A stretch of DNA of 64,000 nt from Dongia_A sp039808885 (GCA_039808885.1 JBDHTX010000018.1:1-64000); one strand, 5' to 3'; positions 36,212-44,768 are shown, counted from the stretch's first letter. Notes: generated by a model not told the origin, from the sequence alone. Made by a program: numbers and translations.

Positions 36212-37432
36212 TCATTTTTCAAAGATTCGCGCCAGCCGTTTCGCCGCGCCGCAGGCGAGCGTCCAGCCCAGGCCGCCATGCCCGGCATTGAGATAGAGCC
36301 CCGGCCTGGCGCTGGCGCCGATCAGCGGGCGGCCGGAGGGGGTCATCGGCCGCTGGCCGGCCCAGATCGGCGTTGCGGCATCCCAGTCGGCGCCCTCGGG
36401 AAAGAGCTTGCGCACCAGCACCAGCAGCGAAGCGGCGCGGTCGGGCTTCACCGCCGGCGACCAGCCGTCGAGATCGGCGAAGGCGGCCGCGCGCAGCCGG
36501 TCACCCAGACGCGCGAAGACGATCTTCTCGCCGCGGTCGGTGAGGCTCACCTGCGGCGCCGCGTCGCGCGCCGGCGCGGTGATCGAATAGCCCTTCACCG
36601 GCTGGATCGGCAGGGCGAGGCCGATGGTGGCGGCCAGCCTGGGCGCGTCGATGCCGGCCGCCAGCACCACCGCGTCGGCCTGGCGCGTGCCGCCCATATG
36701 ACCATTGGGGCTCAGATCGACGCCGCAGACCTTGCCGTCCTGCAGGTTCAGCCGCAGCACGCGCGTGCTGGTATGCAGCTCGACGCCGAGACGCGCCTCT
36801 GCATGTGCCAGCAGCGCGCGGGTGAACTTGCCGCAATCGCCGCTTTCGTCCTCCGGCGCGTAGACGCCGCCGGCGAAGGGATTGCCATAGCCGGAAAGCG
36901 CCGGGTCGAGCGCCAGGCAGCGCGCGCGGTCCAGCACCTCGATCTTGAAGCCATGCGCGCGCTTGATCTCGGCCAGCGCCCCGGCGCCGTCGAGCGCTTG
37001 GCTGTCGCGATAGAGGATGAGCTTGCCGCGCCGGCCGTGATCGAAATCGAGCGCCGCGTCCGACAGCAGCTCCGCCATCGCCGCGCGGCTCTCGCCGGCC
37101 AGAAGCAGCAGGTCCGAAAGCGTCGCGCGCTGCCGCCCGCCGAAGCAATGGCCGAGGAAGGAGGCGGTCCAGCCCAGCGCATCGGCGCTGAGGCGCGGGC
37201 GGATCCGGACCGCGCTGTCGAGGCCGAGCAGGATGGCCGGGAACTTGGCCCAGAGGTCGGGCCCGGCCAGCGGCTCGACATAGGCGTAGGAGAGCTGCCC
37301 GCCATTGCCGGCGGAAACGCCGTGGCCGCCTTCCGCCTCCTGCTCGATGAGCTCGACCGAATGCCCGGCCTTGGCCAGCCAATAGGCGGAGGTCGCCCCG
37401 ATCACACCGCCGCCGATGATGAGAATGCGCAT
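36212..37432 (-). CDS. D-amino acid dehydrogenase-like FAD oxidoreductase
   Basis: A 406-residue DAO-family flavoenzyme. The dinucleotide motif is ILIIGGGVIGATSAYWLAK at the N-terminus, followed by LIEQEAEGGHGVSAGNGGQL. The C-terminus has TPSGRPLIGAS and LYLNAGHGGLGWTLACGAAK, the FAD-closing part of the DadA group. The usual reaction is oxidation of D-amino acids such as D-alanine, passing electrons to the membrane quinone pool. No dadX racemase is adjacent, so the gene name is not assigned. Confidence 0.85.
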   Translation of the reverse strand: MRILIIGGGVIGATSAYWLAKAGHSVELIEQEAEGGHGVSAGNGGQLSYAYVEPLAGPDLWAKFPAILLGLDSAVRIRPRLSADALGWTASFLGHCFGGRQRATLSDLLLLAGESRAAMAELLSDAALDFDHGRRGKLILYRDSQALDGAGALAEIKRAHGFKIEVLDRARCLALDPALSGYGNPFAGGVYAPEDESGDCGKFTRALLAHAEARLGVELHTSTRVLRLNLQDGKVCGVDLSPNGHMGGTRQADAVVLAAGIDAPRLAATIGLALPIQPVKGYSITAPARDAAPQVSLTDRGEKIVFARLGDRLRAAAFADLDGWSPAVKPDRAASLLVLVRKLFPEGADWDAATPIWAGQRPMTPSGRPLIGASARPGLYLNAGHGGLGWTLACGAAKRLARIFEK

Positions 37433-37513
37433 GCGCCCTTCTTAGCCGAGCTTTGGCGCCGGATGAAGCCGGGATAAGCTGCGCGCCTCAGGCGATCATC
37501 CGCGAGCGACATC

Positions 37514-37912
37514 ATGCACCCGCCCTCCCCCGTCCTGCGCGTCGGCCGGCCGACCGACGACCTCGACGCCCTGCTGCCCTTCTACGTCGACGGGCTCGGC
37601 TTCGAAGTGCTCTACCGCTTCGCCGGCCATGACGGCTTCGACGGCATGATGATCGGCCATGCGCGGCAGCCCTATCACCTGGAATTCTCGCGCCGCGCCG
37701 GCCACCGCGCCGGCCGCGCGCCGACCGAGGACAACGTGCTGGTCTTCTACCTGCCCGAGGCGGCGGATTACGCTGCGGCGCTGGCGCGGATGCGGGCGGC
37801 GGGCTTCGGCCCGGTGAAATCCTTCAACCCGTTCTGGGACGATGGCGGCACGACCTTCGCGGATCCCGACGGCTACCGCGTCGTGCTGTTCAGCCGCCCC
37901 TGGTCGCGCTGA
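37514..37912 (+). CDS. VOC (glyoxalase/dioxygenase fold) family protein
   Basis: A 132-residue vicinal-oxygen-chelate protein. It has VLRVGRPTDDLDALLPFYVD at the N-terminus, YHLEFSRRAGHRAG in the middle and TTFADPDGYRVVLFSRPW at the end, similar to YycE-type members. Candidate metal ligands are the His of PYHLEF and later acidic residues; the set looks incomplete compared with true glyoxalases, so it may bind rather than catalyse. Confidence 0.85.
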   Translation: MHPPSPVLRVGRPTDDLDALLPFYVDGLGFEVLYRFAGHDGFDGMMIGHARQPYHLEFSRRAGHRAGRAPTEDNVLVFYLPEAADYAAALARMRAAGFGPVKSFNPFWDDGGTTFADPDGYRVVLFSRPWSR

Positions 37913-37981
37913 AGAAAGATAGCGTTGAATGGGGACCGCTCTGAACGAAGTATGATCGCCGCACGGATCGGGGAGACCGCC

Positions 37982-38419
37982 ATGCCAAGTGCCGAGGACA
38001 TCGTCGCCGCCTGCAGGACCGAATGGCCGGCCCATAGCGGCGATTGCAGCGGCTTCGCCCGCGCCGTCGCCGCGCGGCTGAATGTGCCGCTCGCGGGCCT
38101 CGCCAACGAGATCGTCGACCACATCCGCGTCCATTGGCGCCAATTGCCCGATGGTGCTGCGGCGAAGGCGGCGGCCGAGAATGGCGAGCTGGTGATTGCC
38201 GGCTTGCGCGGCGACGAGCAGAGCAAGCCCGGCGCGCATGGCCATGTTGTCGTCGTCGTGCGCGGCGCGCTCGACGCGGCGAACAACCGCTACCCGCGCG
38301 CCTTCTGGGGCCGCCTGAATGGTACCGGCGAACAGGACCAGACGCTGAACTTCGCCTGGAACCGGCAGGACCGCGACCGCATCACCTACGCCGCCGCGCC
38401 AGCGACGGGCGGCGGGTGA
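37982..38419 (+). CDS. Possible NlpC/P60-like cysteine hydrolase, small
   Basis: A 145-residue soluble protein starting at ATG 37982 with GGGGAG eight bases upstream. It has SGDCSGFARAVAARLNVPL near the N-terminus and GAHGHVVVVVRG about 70 residues later. A Cys at the head of a helix followed by a His on a hydrophobic strand is the layout of NlpC/P60 and amidase-type peptidases, and DCSGF matches the usual DCSG(F/L) start. No signal peptide is seen, which would be unusual for a housekeeping wall hydrolase. The family call is inference. Confidence 0.55.
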   Translation: MPSAEDIVAACRTEWPAHSGDCSGFARAVAARLNVPLAGLANEIVDHIRVHWRQLPDGAAAKAAAENGELVIAGLRGDEQSKPGAHGHVVVVVRGALDAANNRYPRAFWGRLNGTGEQDQTLNFAWNRQDRDRITYAAAPATGGG

Positions 38420-38472
38420 CGTTCCCGCGCGCCGCGTCGTCGCGGCCTTCCCGCGCCGGCGCAACCACTCCA

Positions 38473-38502
38473 TTCGTCATCCCGGGCTTGACCCGGGGTG
38501 AC
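38473..38502 (+). repeat. REP palindrome
   Basis: TTCGTCATCCCGGG, centre CTTGA, CCCGGGGTGACG. It lies between convergent genes and may also act as a transcription stop. Confidence 0.8.
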
Positions 38503-38540
38503 GACCGGGAATGGAGACCGGCTGTACGCGCCGCGTCCGC

Positions 38541-38930
38541 CTAGTTCGACGGCGCCAGCGTGTCGGGCTGCAGGATGCCGTTGACCGGCGCCGCGTTCTT
38601 CGGCCCGCCGTTCAGCGGCCAGACCGGATGGCTCTTGTCCGGGTTGGCGGCGACGCAGGCCTCGGAGCTGCAGCGGATCATGCACACGTTGACCTGGTTC
38701 GAGCCGACCTTGCATTCGGTGCGGTCGCGCGGCTGCCACAGGCAATAGACCGTGCCGACGCCGCTGCTGTTGAGGTTGCGGGTGTATTCCCCGCCGGTCT
38801 TCTTGCACGCCTTGCCGTAGCGCTCGGCGGTCACCGGCAGGTTTTCCGCGACCGCGCGCGGCGCCGTCGCGACGCCCAGCGCCAGCGACACGGCAAGCAG
38901 CAGACACCAGGAAGCCAATGCCTTCAACAT
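38541..38930 (-). CDS. Secreted cysteine-rich small protein, unknown
   Basis: A 129-residue exported protein. A signal peptide (LASWCLLLAVSLALGVATAP, cleaved near AVA) is followed by a mature part with six cysteines in C-x(18)-C-like spacings: KACKKTGGEY, VYCLWQPRDRTECKVG, NVCMIRCSSEACVA. They probably form disulfides in the periplasm. I know no characterised family. Confidence 0.65.
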   Translation of the reverse strand: MLKALASWCLLLAVSLALGVATAPRAVAENLPVTAERYGKACKKTGGEYTRNLNSSGVGTVYCLWQPRDRTECKVGSNQVNVCMIRCSSEACVAANPDKSHPVWPLNGGPKNAAPVNGILQPDTLAPSN

Positions 38931-39040
38931 GTGAGGCCCCGCAGGAACAGCATCCCCGGGTTGCAGCCTACCACAATTCGGGTTGCCGTCACCTCACGAG
39001 ATGGCGAGGTGGCAAAGACGGGGAGCAAGGCCAGCGCACA

Positions 39041-39694
39041 TCACGCGTCGTCTCGCTCCAGCGCATGATCAACAACAGCCTCGGTCACGGATTGGGCGAG
39101 CTCCGCCAGCTTGTCGGCGCCCAGGACAATTGTTGCACCGCCCGCGACCGCGCTGGCCGCCGCAGCGATGATCGTCCGCAGCTGTGTTCGCCGCCGGTCG
39201 CGGGTCTTTTCCTTCTTGACCGTATCGATCAGAGCCTCGGGAAACATGACGCGGGTTGCACCATTGGCAAGGACGTCATAGACGGGCAGGAAACCCTGCC
39301 TCATGCCCGTATCGACGATGTGATGCTGTGCCACCACGATCAGGGCGGCGGTGAGCAGCCCCAACAGGAAGACCGTAGCCACTGACAACTCGAAGAGAAC
39401 TGCGGTGATCAGAAGCAAGGCACAGCCCCCGACGCCCAAAACGACGCTAGCGATGGCGCACCGGGTGGCCACGCGTTTCTGGGTATCGAGATAAACGCCC
39501 GCAAGATTTTCGAAGTCGGCATCCGAAATCAGGATGCCATGCTCCAGCGTCGGACTTGCCAGCACCTCGGTGTCCGACCATTGCAGCCTCGCAATACCGA
39601 ATAGGGCCTCTGAAAGCAGCAGCTTGTCGGCCAAACTCTTGATGGGATCGACGTTGACGGCGACGTCTTTGGGCGCTTCGGCTGATTCCTGCAT
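39041..39694 (-). CDS. Two-helix membrane protein, unknown
   Basis: A 217-residue protein starting at ATG 39694 behind GAGGAGC. An N-terminal soluble part (about 1-90, with ADFENLAGVYLDTQKRVATR) leads into two adjacent membrane helices (about residues 95-135). A basic loop (TVKKEKTRDRRRTQLR) precedes a third, small-residue-rich hydrophobic segment near 170-195. Codon use looks less GC-extreme than the neighbours. No family is recognised. Confidence 0.6.
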   Translation of the reverse strand: MQESAEAPKDVAVNVDPIKSLADKLLLSEALFGIARLQWSDTEVLASPTLEHGILISDADFENLAGVYLDTQKRVATRCAIASVVLGVGGCALLLITAVLFELSVATVFLLGLLTAALIVVAQHHIVDTGMRQGFLPVYDVLANGATRVMFPEALIDTVKKEKTRDRRRTQLRTIIAAAASAVAGGATIVLGADKLAELAQSVTEAVVDHALERDDA

Positions 39695-39801
39695 CGTGCG
39701 CTCCTCGAATCCCGAACCGACATTAAGCCGTGATCCGAAAGTGAGTGCCTGCCTCTCCTGGTGGTGCGACCGTTTGAGCATGCAACCGGAGGAGGCAGCT
39801 G

Positions 39802-40647
39802 TCAATGCAGTTGCTGGCTCAGCTCCTGCAGCAGGCGGGCGGCGCGTTGGCGTTGCTGGTCGTTCTCGGCCAGCTCCAGGTAGCGGGTGAGCGCGCGCCG
39901 CGCCGCCAGCAGGTTGTCGAGGCGGATGTTGAGGATGCCGCTCTCGCGCCACAGATCGGGCTGGGTCGGGGCCAGCCACAGCATGCGCTGCAGCGCCCGC
40001 TCGGCGGCGGCCAGATCGCCTTCCTGGATGCGGCGCACCTTGATGTTGTTCTGCAGCCGCAGCAGCACCTGGCGGTTCTCCAGCGCGGTGAAGTGCTCCG
40101 GCTTCAGCTCGCTCTTGTCGCTCGACTGCGATTTCAGCAGCTGCCGCAGGTCGCGGATGCTGCGGGCGACGCCGCCGCTGAACGGGTCGAGGATCGCGGC
40201 GCGCTTCTCGCCATGCAGGCGGATCATGAAATGGCCGGGGAAGTTGATGCCCTCGATGCGCCAGTCGAGGCTGCGCGCCGCGTGGATGTAGAGGATGCTG
40301 AGCGCGACGGGCAGGCCGCGCCGCCGCGTCATCACCTGGGCCAGGTCGGCATTGCGCAGGTCGTCGTAATTCTCCTCGTCGCCGCGATAGCCGAACTTCT
40401 CCGCCATCACGTAGCGCAGCACGTCGCAGCAGGCGTCGAGCCCCTCGTCATCGGCCCTCAGCGCATCGAGTGCCGCGGCGCGCTTCATCTCCAGCGCGAT
40501 CTCGGCCAGGTGCCCGCGGCATGGCTCGAGCGCGATCTTGTCGTCCTCGTGCAGGGCGCAGAGCAGCGCCGCGGCGGCGAGGTCGATGGCCTCGTCGGCG
40601 CCTTCGCCGCAGCGCCGCAGCGCGTCTTCGATCTCGGCCCTCGTCAT
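39802..40647 (-). CDS. SirB1-like transglutaminase/TPR family protein
   Basis: A 281-residue member of the SirB1/transglutaminase-like TPR family. The core is RYVMAEKFGYRGDEENYDDL, VMTRRRGLPVALSILYIHAA, INFPGHFMIRLHGEKRAAIL and DPFSGGVARSI. The C-terminal third has TPR-like helices (GDLAAAERALQRMLWLAP). Its cellular role is poorly known. Three extra copies of a 14-bp unit with ATG precede the chosen start. The first of those ATGs overlaps the stop of the dolP-like gene. Confidence 0.88.
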   Translation of the reverse strand: MTRAEIEDALRRCGEGADEAIDLAAAALLCALHEDDKIALEPCRGHLAEIALEMKRAAALDALRADDEGLDACCDVLRYVMAEKFGYRGDEENYDDLRNADLAQVMTRRRGLPVALSILYIHAARSLDWRIEGINFPGHFMIRLHGEKRAAILDPFSGGVARSIRDLRQLLKSQSSDKSELKPEHFTALENRQVLLRLQNNIKVRRIQEGDLAAAERALQRMLWLAPTQPDLWRESGILNIRLDNLLAARRALTRYLELAENDQQRQRAARLLQELSQQLH

Positions 40648-40689
40648 TGGAGTCTGGTCATGCGGTGCTGGTCATCTGGTGCGGGTCAT
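40648..40689 (-). repeat. 14-bp tandem array of start codons before the SirB1-like gene
   Basis: Minus-strand units begin at 40689 (ATGACCCGCACCAG), 40675 (ATGACCAGCACCGC) and 40661 (ATGACCAGACTCCA), leading exactly into the true ATG at 40647. The first unit's ATG forms ATGA with the stop of the upstream gene. Confidence 0.85.
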
Positions 40690-41423
40690 GGCGTCGCGGC
40701 GGCGGGCTGCGTCTGGGTGGTCGCGGGCGGCTGGTCCTCGGCCGGCATGATCTCCGGCGCCTTCGATGGCGGCGGCGGCTCGGGCGGCAGCTTGTCGCCC
40801 TTCAGCCGCACGTAGTTCTCCACGCTGCGCACATAGGGCACGTCGCGGGCATGGTCGATGGCGCGCTGCACCTCCGCCTGGTCCTGGCCGACGCCGATCA
40901 GGTAGACCACGGAATCGATGCACTCGATCGAATAGTTGTTGGCGCGGATGGCGCGGTCGACGAACAGCTTCAGCCACACCGTGCGGGCGAGGTATTCGTC
41001 CTGGGCGATGGTGCCGAGGCCGCGATCCGGCGCGATCTGGATCTGGTTGATCACCTCGCGCACCCCGGCGGTGGCCCAGGCGGCCTTGACCGCGGCCAGG
41101 CGGTGCTCCTGCTTCTGCACGTCGCCGGTCAGCAGCACGCGGCCCTCATGCACCTGCAGGTGCACCTGCTGCAGCACTTTGGAATCATAGGCGGCGAAGC
41201 GGCCGTTGATGGCGATCCAGATGGCGTTGTCGTCGAGGCCCTGGTAGAGGCCGCGCTCCTGGGTCGCCAGATCGGCGGTATAGGCGGCGGCGCCGATGGC
41301 GGTGCCGATGGGCGAGCAGCCGCCCAGCAGCAGGCTTGCGGCCAGCCCGAGCGCCAGCGCGCCCGGCAGCTCCCGGTTCCGGAGCAGGCTTGGATCAGAC
41401 GCGAAAGCCCCCGCGACTCGCAT
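40686..41423 (-). CDS. BON-domain outer-membrane lipoprotein, DolP/YraP-like
   Basis: A 245-residue lipoprotein. The signal sequence ends in the lipobox LLGGC (LGLAASLLLGGCSPIG). Two BON domains follow: VLQQVHLQVHEGRVLLTGDV with VREVINQIQI, and LFVDRAIRANNYSIECID with VYLIGVGQDQAEVQRAIDHA. The C-terminal tail is proline-rich. DolP protects outer-membrane integrity under stress. An upstream ATG at 41459 is in frame but would overlap yraN. Its place next to yraN, rsmI and lpoA matches the enteric yra cluster. Confidence 0.85.
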   Translation of the reverse strand: MRVAGAFASDPSLLRNRELPGALALGLAASLLLGGCSPIGTAIGAAAYTADLATQERGLYQGLDDNAIWIAINGRFAAYDSKVLQQVHLQVHEGRVLLTGDVQKQEHRLAAVKAAWATAGVREVINQIQIAPDRGLGTIAQDEYLARTVWLKLFVDRAIRANNYSIECIDSVVYLIGVGQDQAEVQRAIDHARDVPYVRSVENYVRLKGDKLPPEPPPPSKAPEIMPAEDQPPATTQTQPAAATP

Positions 41424-41437
41424 CGAATCACTATGCC

Positions 41438-41845
41438 TTAACGGGATTCCGCTTGCCATGCCGCCGGATAGTGGCGGAGCCGGGGCCACGGGAACCCGGG
41501 CAGGAAGGTGATCGCGTCCAGGCGCAGATCCAGCCCCTGGCAATCCGCCCGCCGGCCCATGAAGGCCTCCGCCGCCCGGGCGATGCGCGCCTGCTGGCGG
41601 GCGGAAATGGCGAGCAGCGCCGCCGCGTCGCCGTCGCCGGAACCGCCCGGCTGCCGCCGCTTCACCTCGATCGCCGCCAGCACCCGGCCGCGCCGCGCCA
41701 GGATGTCGACCTCGCCGGCCGGGCAGCGCCAGTTCGCCGCCAGGATGCGCCAGCCCTTCAGCCGCAACCACCAGCACACCAGCGTCTCCGCCCGGCGCCC
41801 CTCGCGCTGCGCGCGCCGCCGGTCGCGGAGCGGGCGGCGAGTCAT
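41438..41845 (-). CDS. yraN: YraN family nuclease-like protein
   Basis: A 135-residue UPF0102 protein starting at ATG 41845 (MTRRPLRDRRRAQREG); the longer frame reaches into a palindromic repeat. It has the restriction-endonuclease-like core: ETLVCWWLRLKGWRILAANW, then CPAGEVDILARRG and AAIEVKRRQ, giving the E/D-ExK set. Cellular role is not settled, but yraN is very often next to rsmI, as here. Confidence 0.9.
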   Translation of the reverse strand: MTRRPLRDRRRAQREGRRAETLVCWWLRLKGWRILAANWRCPAGEVDILARRGRVLAAIEVKRRQPGGSGDGDAAALLAISARQQARIARAAEAFMGRRADCQGLDLRLDAITFLPGFPWPRLRHYPAAWQAESR

Positions 41846-41859
41846 TCGAAGATCGACTC

Positions 41860-41966
41860 CCCTCCCCCGAAGCGGGGGAGGGTCAGGGCGGGGGCAGCGA
41901 GCGAAGATCGTTTGGCAGTGGGGCGCGACTGCCCCCACCCCATCCCTCCCCCCTTCGGGTGGAGGG
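41860..41966. repeat. Pair of CCCTCCCCC palindromes between yraN and rsmI
   Basis: CCCTCCCCCGAAGCGGGGGAGGG lies at 41860-41882 (23 bases, shown here by its arms CCCTCCCCC and GGGGGAGGG), and a weaker hairpin of the same kind at 41944-41966. They resemble the termini of the 185-bp element, but the interior is not alike. Confidence 0.7.
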
Positions 41967-41980
41967 AGTCCTGCGTTGCC

Positions 41981-42970
41981 TTACGCATCGCGCCCCTTCC
42001 CCAATTCCAAAGCCCGCGCATAGATCTCGCGCCTGGGCTTCCCGGTCGCGGCGGCGACGGTGGCGGCGGCGTCCTTCACGCTCATGCTGGCGAGCGCCCG
42101 TTGCAGCAGCGTGTCGACGTCCTCCGCCGCGACCTCGGCTTCTTCCGGCGGGCCGACCACCACGACGATCTCGCCCTTGGGCGGCCCCGCTTGCGCGTAA
42201 TGCGCGACCAGCTCGGAGAGCCGCCCGCGCCGCACTTCCTCGAACAGCTTGGTGAGCTCGCGCGCCACCGCGGCCGGGCGGTCGCCGAGCACGGACCGCA
42301 GGTCCTCCAGCGCCTCGACCAGGCGCGGCGCGGTCTCGAAGAAGATCAGCGTCACCGGCGCCTGCGCCGCCTCGGCGATGGCGCGGCGGCGGCCGGCCTG
42401 CTTCGGCGGCAGGAAGCCGCCGAACAGGAAGCGGTCGCTGGGCAGGCCGGACAAAGCGAGCGCCATCAGCGGCGCGCTCGGCCCCGGCAGCATGGTGACG
42501 GCGAGGCCCTGGGCGATGGCGTCGCGCACCAGCTTGTAGCCGGGATCGGAGATCAGCGGCGTGCCGGCATCGCTGACCAGGGCCACGCGCTCCCCCGCCG
42601 CGACGCGGGCCAGCAGCTTGGGGCGCATCTGGTCGGCATTGTGGTCGTGATAGGAGACCAGCGGCTTCTCGATGCCGGCATGGCGCAGCAGCACCTGGGT
42701 CACCCGGCTGTCCTCGCAGGCGATCAGGTCGGCGGAGCTCAGCCAGTCCAGCGCCCGCGCGGTGATGTCGCCCAGATTGCCGATCGGCGTCGCCACCAGG
42801 CCCAGGCAACCGCCCGGTTCGCCGCCCCGGCCTCCACCCTGGCCTCCACCCTGCCCGCCTTGGCCGCCACTCCGGACAGACGGCCGGGCCGCCGGGTTTT
42901 CCCGCGCGCCGCCCTCGCCCTGCCGCTTTTCGGTGCGTTTACTTCCACCCTTGCTGTGGCTAGGCTTCAT
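41981..42970 (-). CDS. rsmI: 16S rRNA 2'-O-methyltransferase RsmI
   Basis: A SAM-dependent methyltransferase of the tetrapyrrole-methylase fold that modifies C1402 of 16S rRNA. Signatures are LVATPIGNLGDITARAL, CEDSRVTQVLLRH, VSYHDHNADQM, ALVSDAGTPLISDPGYKLV and LPGPSAPLMALALSG. The N-terminus carries an unusual glycine/arginine-rich segment (about 45 residues) before the fold, absent from most relatives. ATG 42970 is preferred because a start at 42991 would leave only 16 bases to the divergent lpoA start. Confidence 0.93.
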   Translation of the reverse strand: MKPSHSKGGSKRTEKRQGEGGARENPAARPSVRSGGQGGQGGGQGGGRGGEPGGCLGLVATPIGNLGDITARALDWLSSADLIACEDSRVTQVLLRHAGIEKPLVSYHDHNADQMRPKLLARVAAGERVALVSDAGTPLISDPGYKLVRDAIAQGLAVTMLPGPSAPLMALALSGLPSDRFLFGGFLPPKQAGRRRAIAEAAQAPVTLIFFETAPRLVEALEDLRSVLGDRPAAVARELTKLFEEVRRGRLSELVAHYAQAGPPKGEIVVVVGPPEEAEVAAEDVDTLLQRALASMSVKDAAATVAAATGKPRREIYARALELGKGRDA

Positions 42971-43007
42971 CGGGCGCGGTCTTTCGGGCATTCATGCGGG
43001 AATTTTC

Positions 43008-44264
43008 ATGCTGCAGGCGTTGACGTTTGGGGTCGTTCACCGGGCCAGATCCACCTTCACGTCCCTGCCCCGGGTCATCATGGGCGGGCTGCTGCTGGCC
43101 CTCGCAGCCCATGTTCTTGCCGCTTGTGCGCCCAACCTACCGCCGCGGCAACCGCAAAGCCAAGCGCCCGCCCCCGCGCCGCAGGCCCCCGTCGTGACCC
43201 AGCCGGTGGCCCCCGTCGACACCGGGGTGAAGATCGGCCTGCTGCTGCCGCTCTCCGGCCAGCAGGCGGCACTCGGCCGCTCGCTGCTGCAGGCGGCCGA
43301 GATGGGATTGTTCGAGGTCGGCAACGACCGCTTCACCCTGCTCGTCGAGGATACGGCGACCACCGCCGGCGCCGATTCCGCGGCGCGCAAGTTGCTGGCC
43401 GGCGGCGCCAAGGTGATCCTGGGCCCGGTCTTCGGGCCGGAGGCGCGCAAGATCGCGCCGATCGCCCAGGCGGCGCATGTGCCCCTGCTCGCCTTCACCA
43501 ACGACCAATCGGCGGCGCAGCCCGGCGTCTACATCATGGGCGTGACGCCGCAGGCCCAGGTCGACCGCGTGGTCTCCTACGCGGTGAGCCAGGGCAAGCA
43601 CCGTTTCGCCATCCTCTCCCCCGCCTCGCCCTACGGCAACATCGTCGCCGCCGCCTATCGCGAGGCGCTGGTGAAATACGGCGCCGTCCTGGCGCAGATG
43701 GCAGTCTACGATCCGAACGCGCTCGACTATACCGGCACCGTCGAGCAGCTGGGCCAGGCGCATCAGCGCGACCCCTTCGACGCGCTGATGCTGCCCGAGG
43801 GCGGCTCGCGCCTGCGCCAGCTGGCCCCGCTCCTGCCCGCCTTCCAGATCGATCCGCGCAGCGTGCAGATGCTGGGCACCAGCCTGTGGGCCGGTGACGC
43901 CAACCTGGCGCAGGAGACCGGCCTTGCCGGCGGCTGGTTCGCCAACGTGGCACCCGACAAATGGCAGGCCTTCGCCACGCGCTACCAGGGCGTCTATGGC
44001 GCGGCGCCCGACCAGCGCGCCGGCCTGGTCTATGATTCCATCACCCTCGTCGTCGCGCTGACGCAACAGGCCGGCGCCAACGCGGCGCCCGATTTCAACG
44101 GCCCGGCGATGACCAACCCCAACGGCTTCGCCGGCGTCACCGGCGTCTTCCGCCTCAACGCCGACGGCACCGTCGACCGCTCGCTCGCGGTGATCGAGGT
44201 GGCGCCCGGCGGCGGTACCGTCAGAGACCCCGCGCAAGGCACCTTCGCCGCCGCGATCAACTAG
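43008..44264 (+). CDS. Penicillin-binding protein activator LpoA-like lipoprotein
   Basis: A 418-residue lipoprotein of the LppC/LpoA family, which folds like periplasmic binding proteins and stimulates peptidoglycan synthases from the outer membrane. The lipobox is LAAC in LLLALAAHVLAACAPN, followed by a proline-rich linker. The fold starts at KIGLLLPLSGQQAALGRSLL and includes ILGPVFGPEARKIAPIAQ, VPLLAFTNDQSAAQPGVYIM, ILSPASPYGNIVAAAYREAL and DQRAGLVYDSITLVVAL. ATG 43080 is an alternative start. It is divergent to rsmI, in the conserved lpoA-rsmI-yraN-dolP neighbourhood. Confidence 0.88.
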   Translation: MLQALTFGVVHRARSTFTSLPRVIMGGLLLALAAHVLAACAPNLPPRQPQSQAPAPAPQAPVVTQPVAPVDTGVKIGLLLPLSGQQAALGRSLLQAAEMGLFEVGNDRFTLLVEDTATTAGADSAARKLLAGGAKVILGPVFGPEARKIAPIAQAAHVPLLAFTNDQSAAQPGVYIMGVTPQAQVDRVVSYAVSQGKHRFAILSPASPYGNIVAAAYREALVKYGAVLAQMAVYDPNALDYTGTVEQLGQAHQRDPFDALMLPEGGSRLRQLAPLLPAFQIDPRSVQMLGTSLWAGDANLAQETGLAGGWFANVAPDKWQAFATRYQGVYGAAPDQRAGLVYDSITLVVALTQQAGANAAPDFNGPAMTNPNGFAGVTGVFRLNADGTVDRSLAVIEVAPGGGTVRDPAQGTFAAAIN

Positions 44265-44269
44265 CGGCG

Positions 44270-44464
44270 ATGCTCTTCTTCCTCGTAACACTGCTGGTCG
44301 CCGCGGCGATCACCGGCGGCCGCCTGCTCTTCGTCAAGGAAACCTTCGACTTCGGGAAATTCGTCGCGCGCACCATCGTCACCTGGCTGATCGTGATGGC
44401 GGTCGTCCTCGTGCTCTTCCTCGGCTGGTGCTTCCTGGCGCTCAGCGGCGGATCGTTCCACTAG
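44270..44464 (+). CDS. Small two-helix membrane protein 1
   Basis: A 64-residue protein that is mostly two hydrophobic helices (FFLVTLLVAAAITG and IVMAVVLVLFLGWCFLAL) joined by VKETFDFGKFVARTIV. It starts five bases after lpoA and is followed after 16 bases by another small membrane protein. No family known; the spacing suggests the three genes are co-transcribed. Confidence 0.6.
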   Translation: MLFFLVTLLVAAAITGGRLLFVKETFDFGKFVARTIVTWLIVMAVVLVLFLGWCFLALSGGSFH

Positions 44465-44480
44465 CGGAGCGCGGCGCGTC

Positions 44481-44693
44481 ATGGGCTTCATCGCATTCTT
44501 CGTGCTGCTCAACATCGTCATCGCCGCGGTGACCGCGTCGGTGAAGACCGATCGCCGCACGCGCCGCGGCGAAACGCCCGGCATGCTCTATCCCGTGATC
44601 ATCTTCGCCGTGGTTTTCTGCGCCGCCTTCGCCGCCGAGTTCCTCCTCGCCTACGGCGCCTGCGCGCTGATGTTCAGCGGGTATCACGGCTAA
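44481..44693 (+). CDS. Small two-helix membrane protein 2
   Basis: A 70-residue protein with a hydrophobic N-terminus (FIAFFVLLNIVIAAVTASV), a basic loop (KTDRRTRRGETPG) and a second helix (IIFAVVFCAAFAAEFLLAY). It follows the previous small protein. No family recognised; the layout is common in short membrane subunits. Confidence 0.6.
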   Translation: MGFIAFFVLLNIVIAAVTASVKTDRRTRRGETPGMLYPVIIFAVVFCAAFAAEFLLAYGACALMFSGYHG

Positions 44694-44768
44694 GTCGGCG
44701 CGCTAGCCGCCGCCCGCGCTATCGCCGGGCTTCATCTTGGTCTTATCTGGGCGGGAATACCTTCTCTC

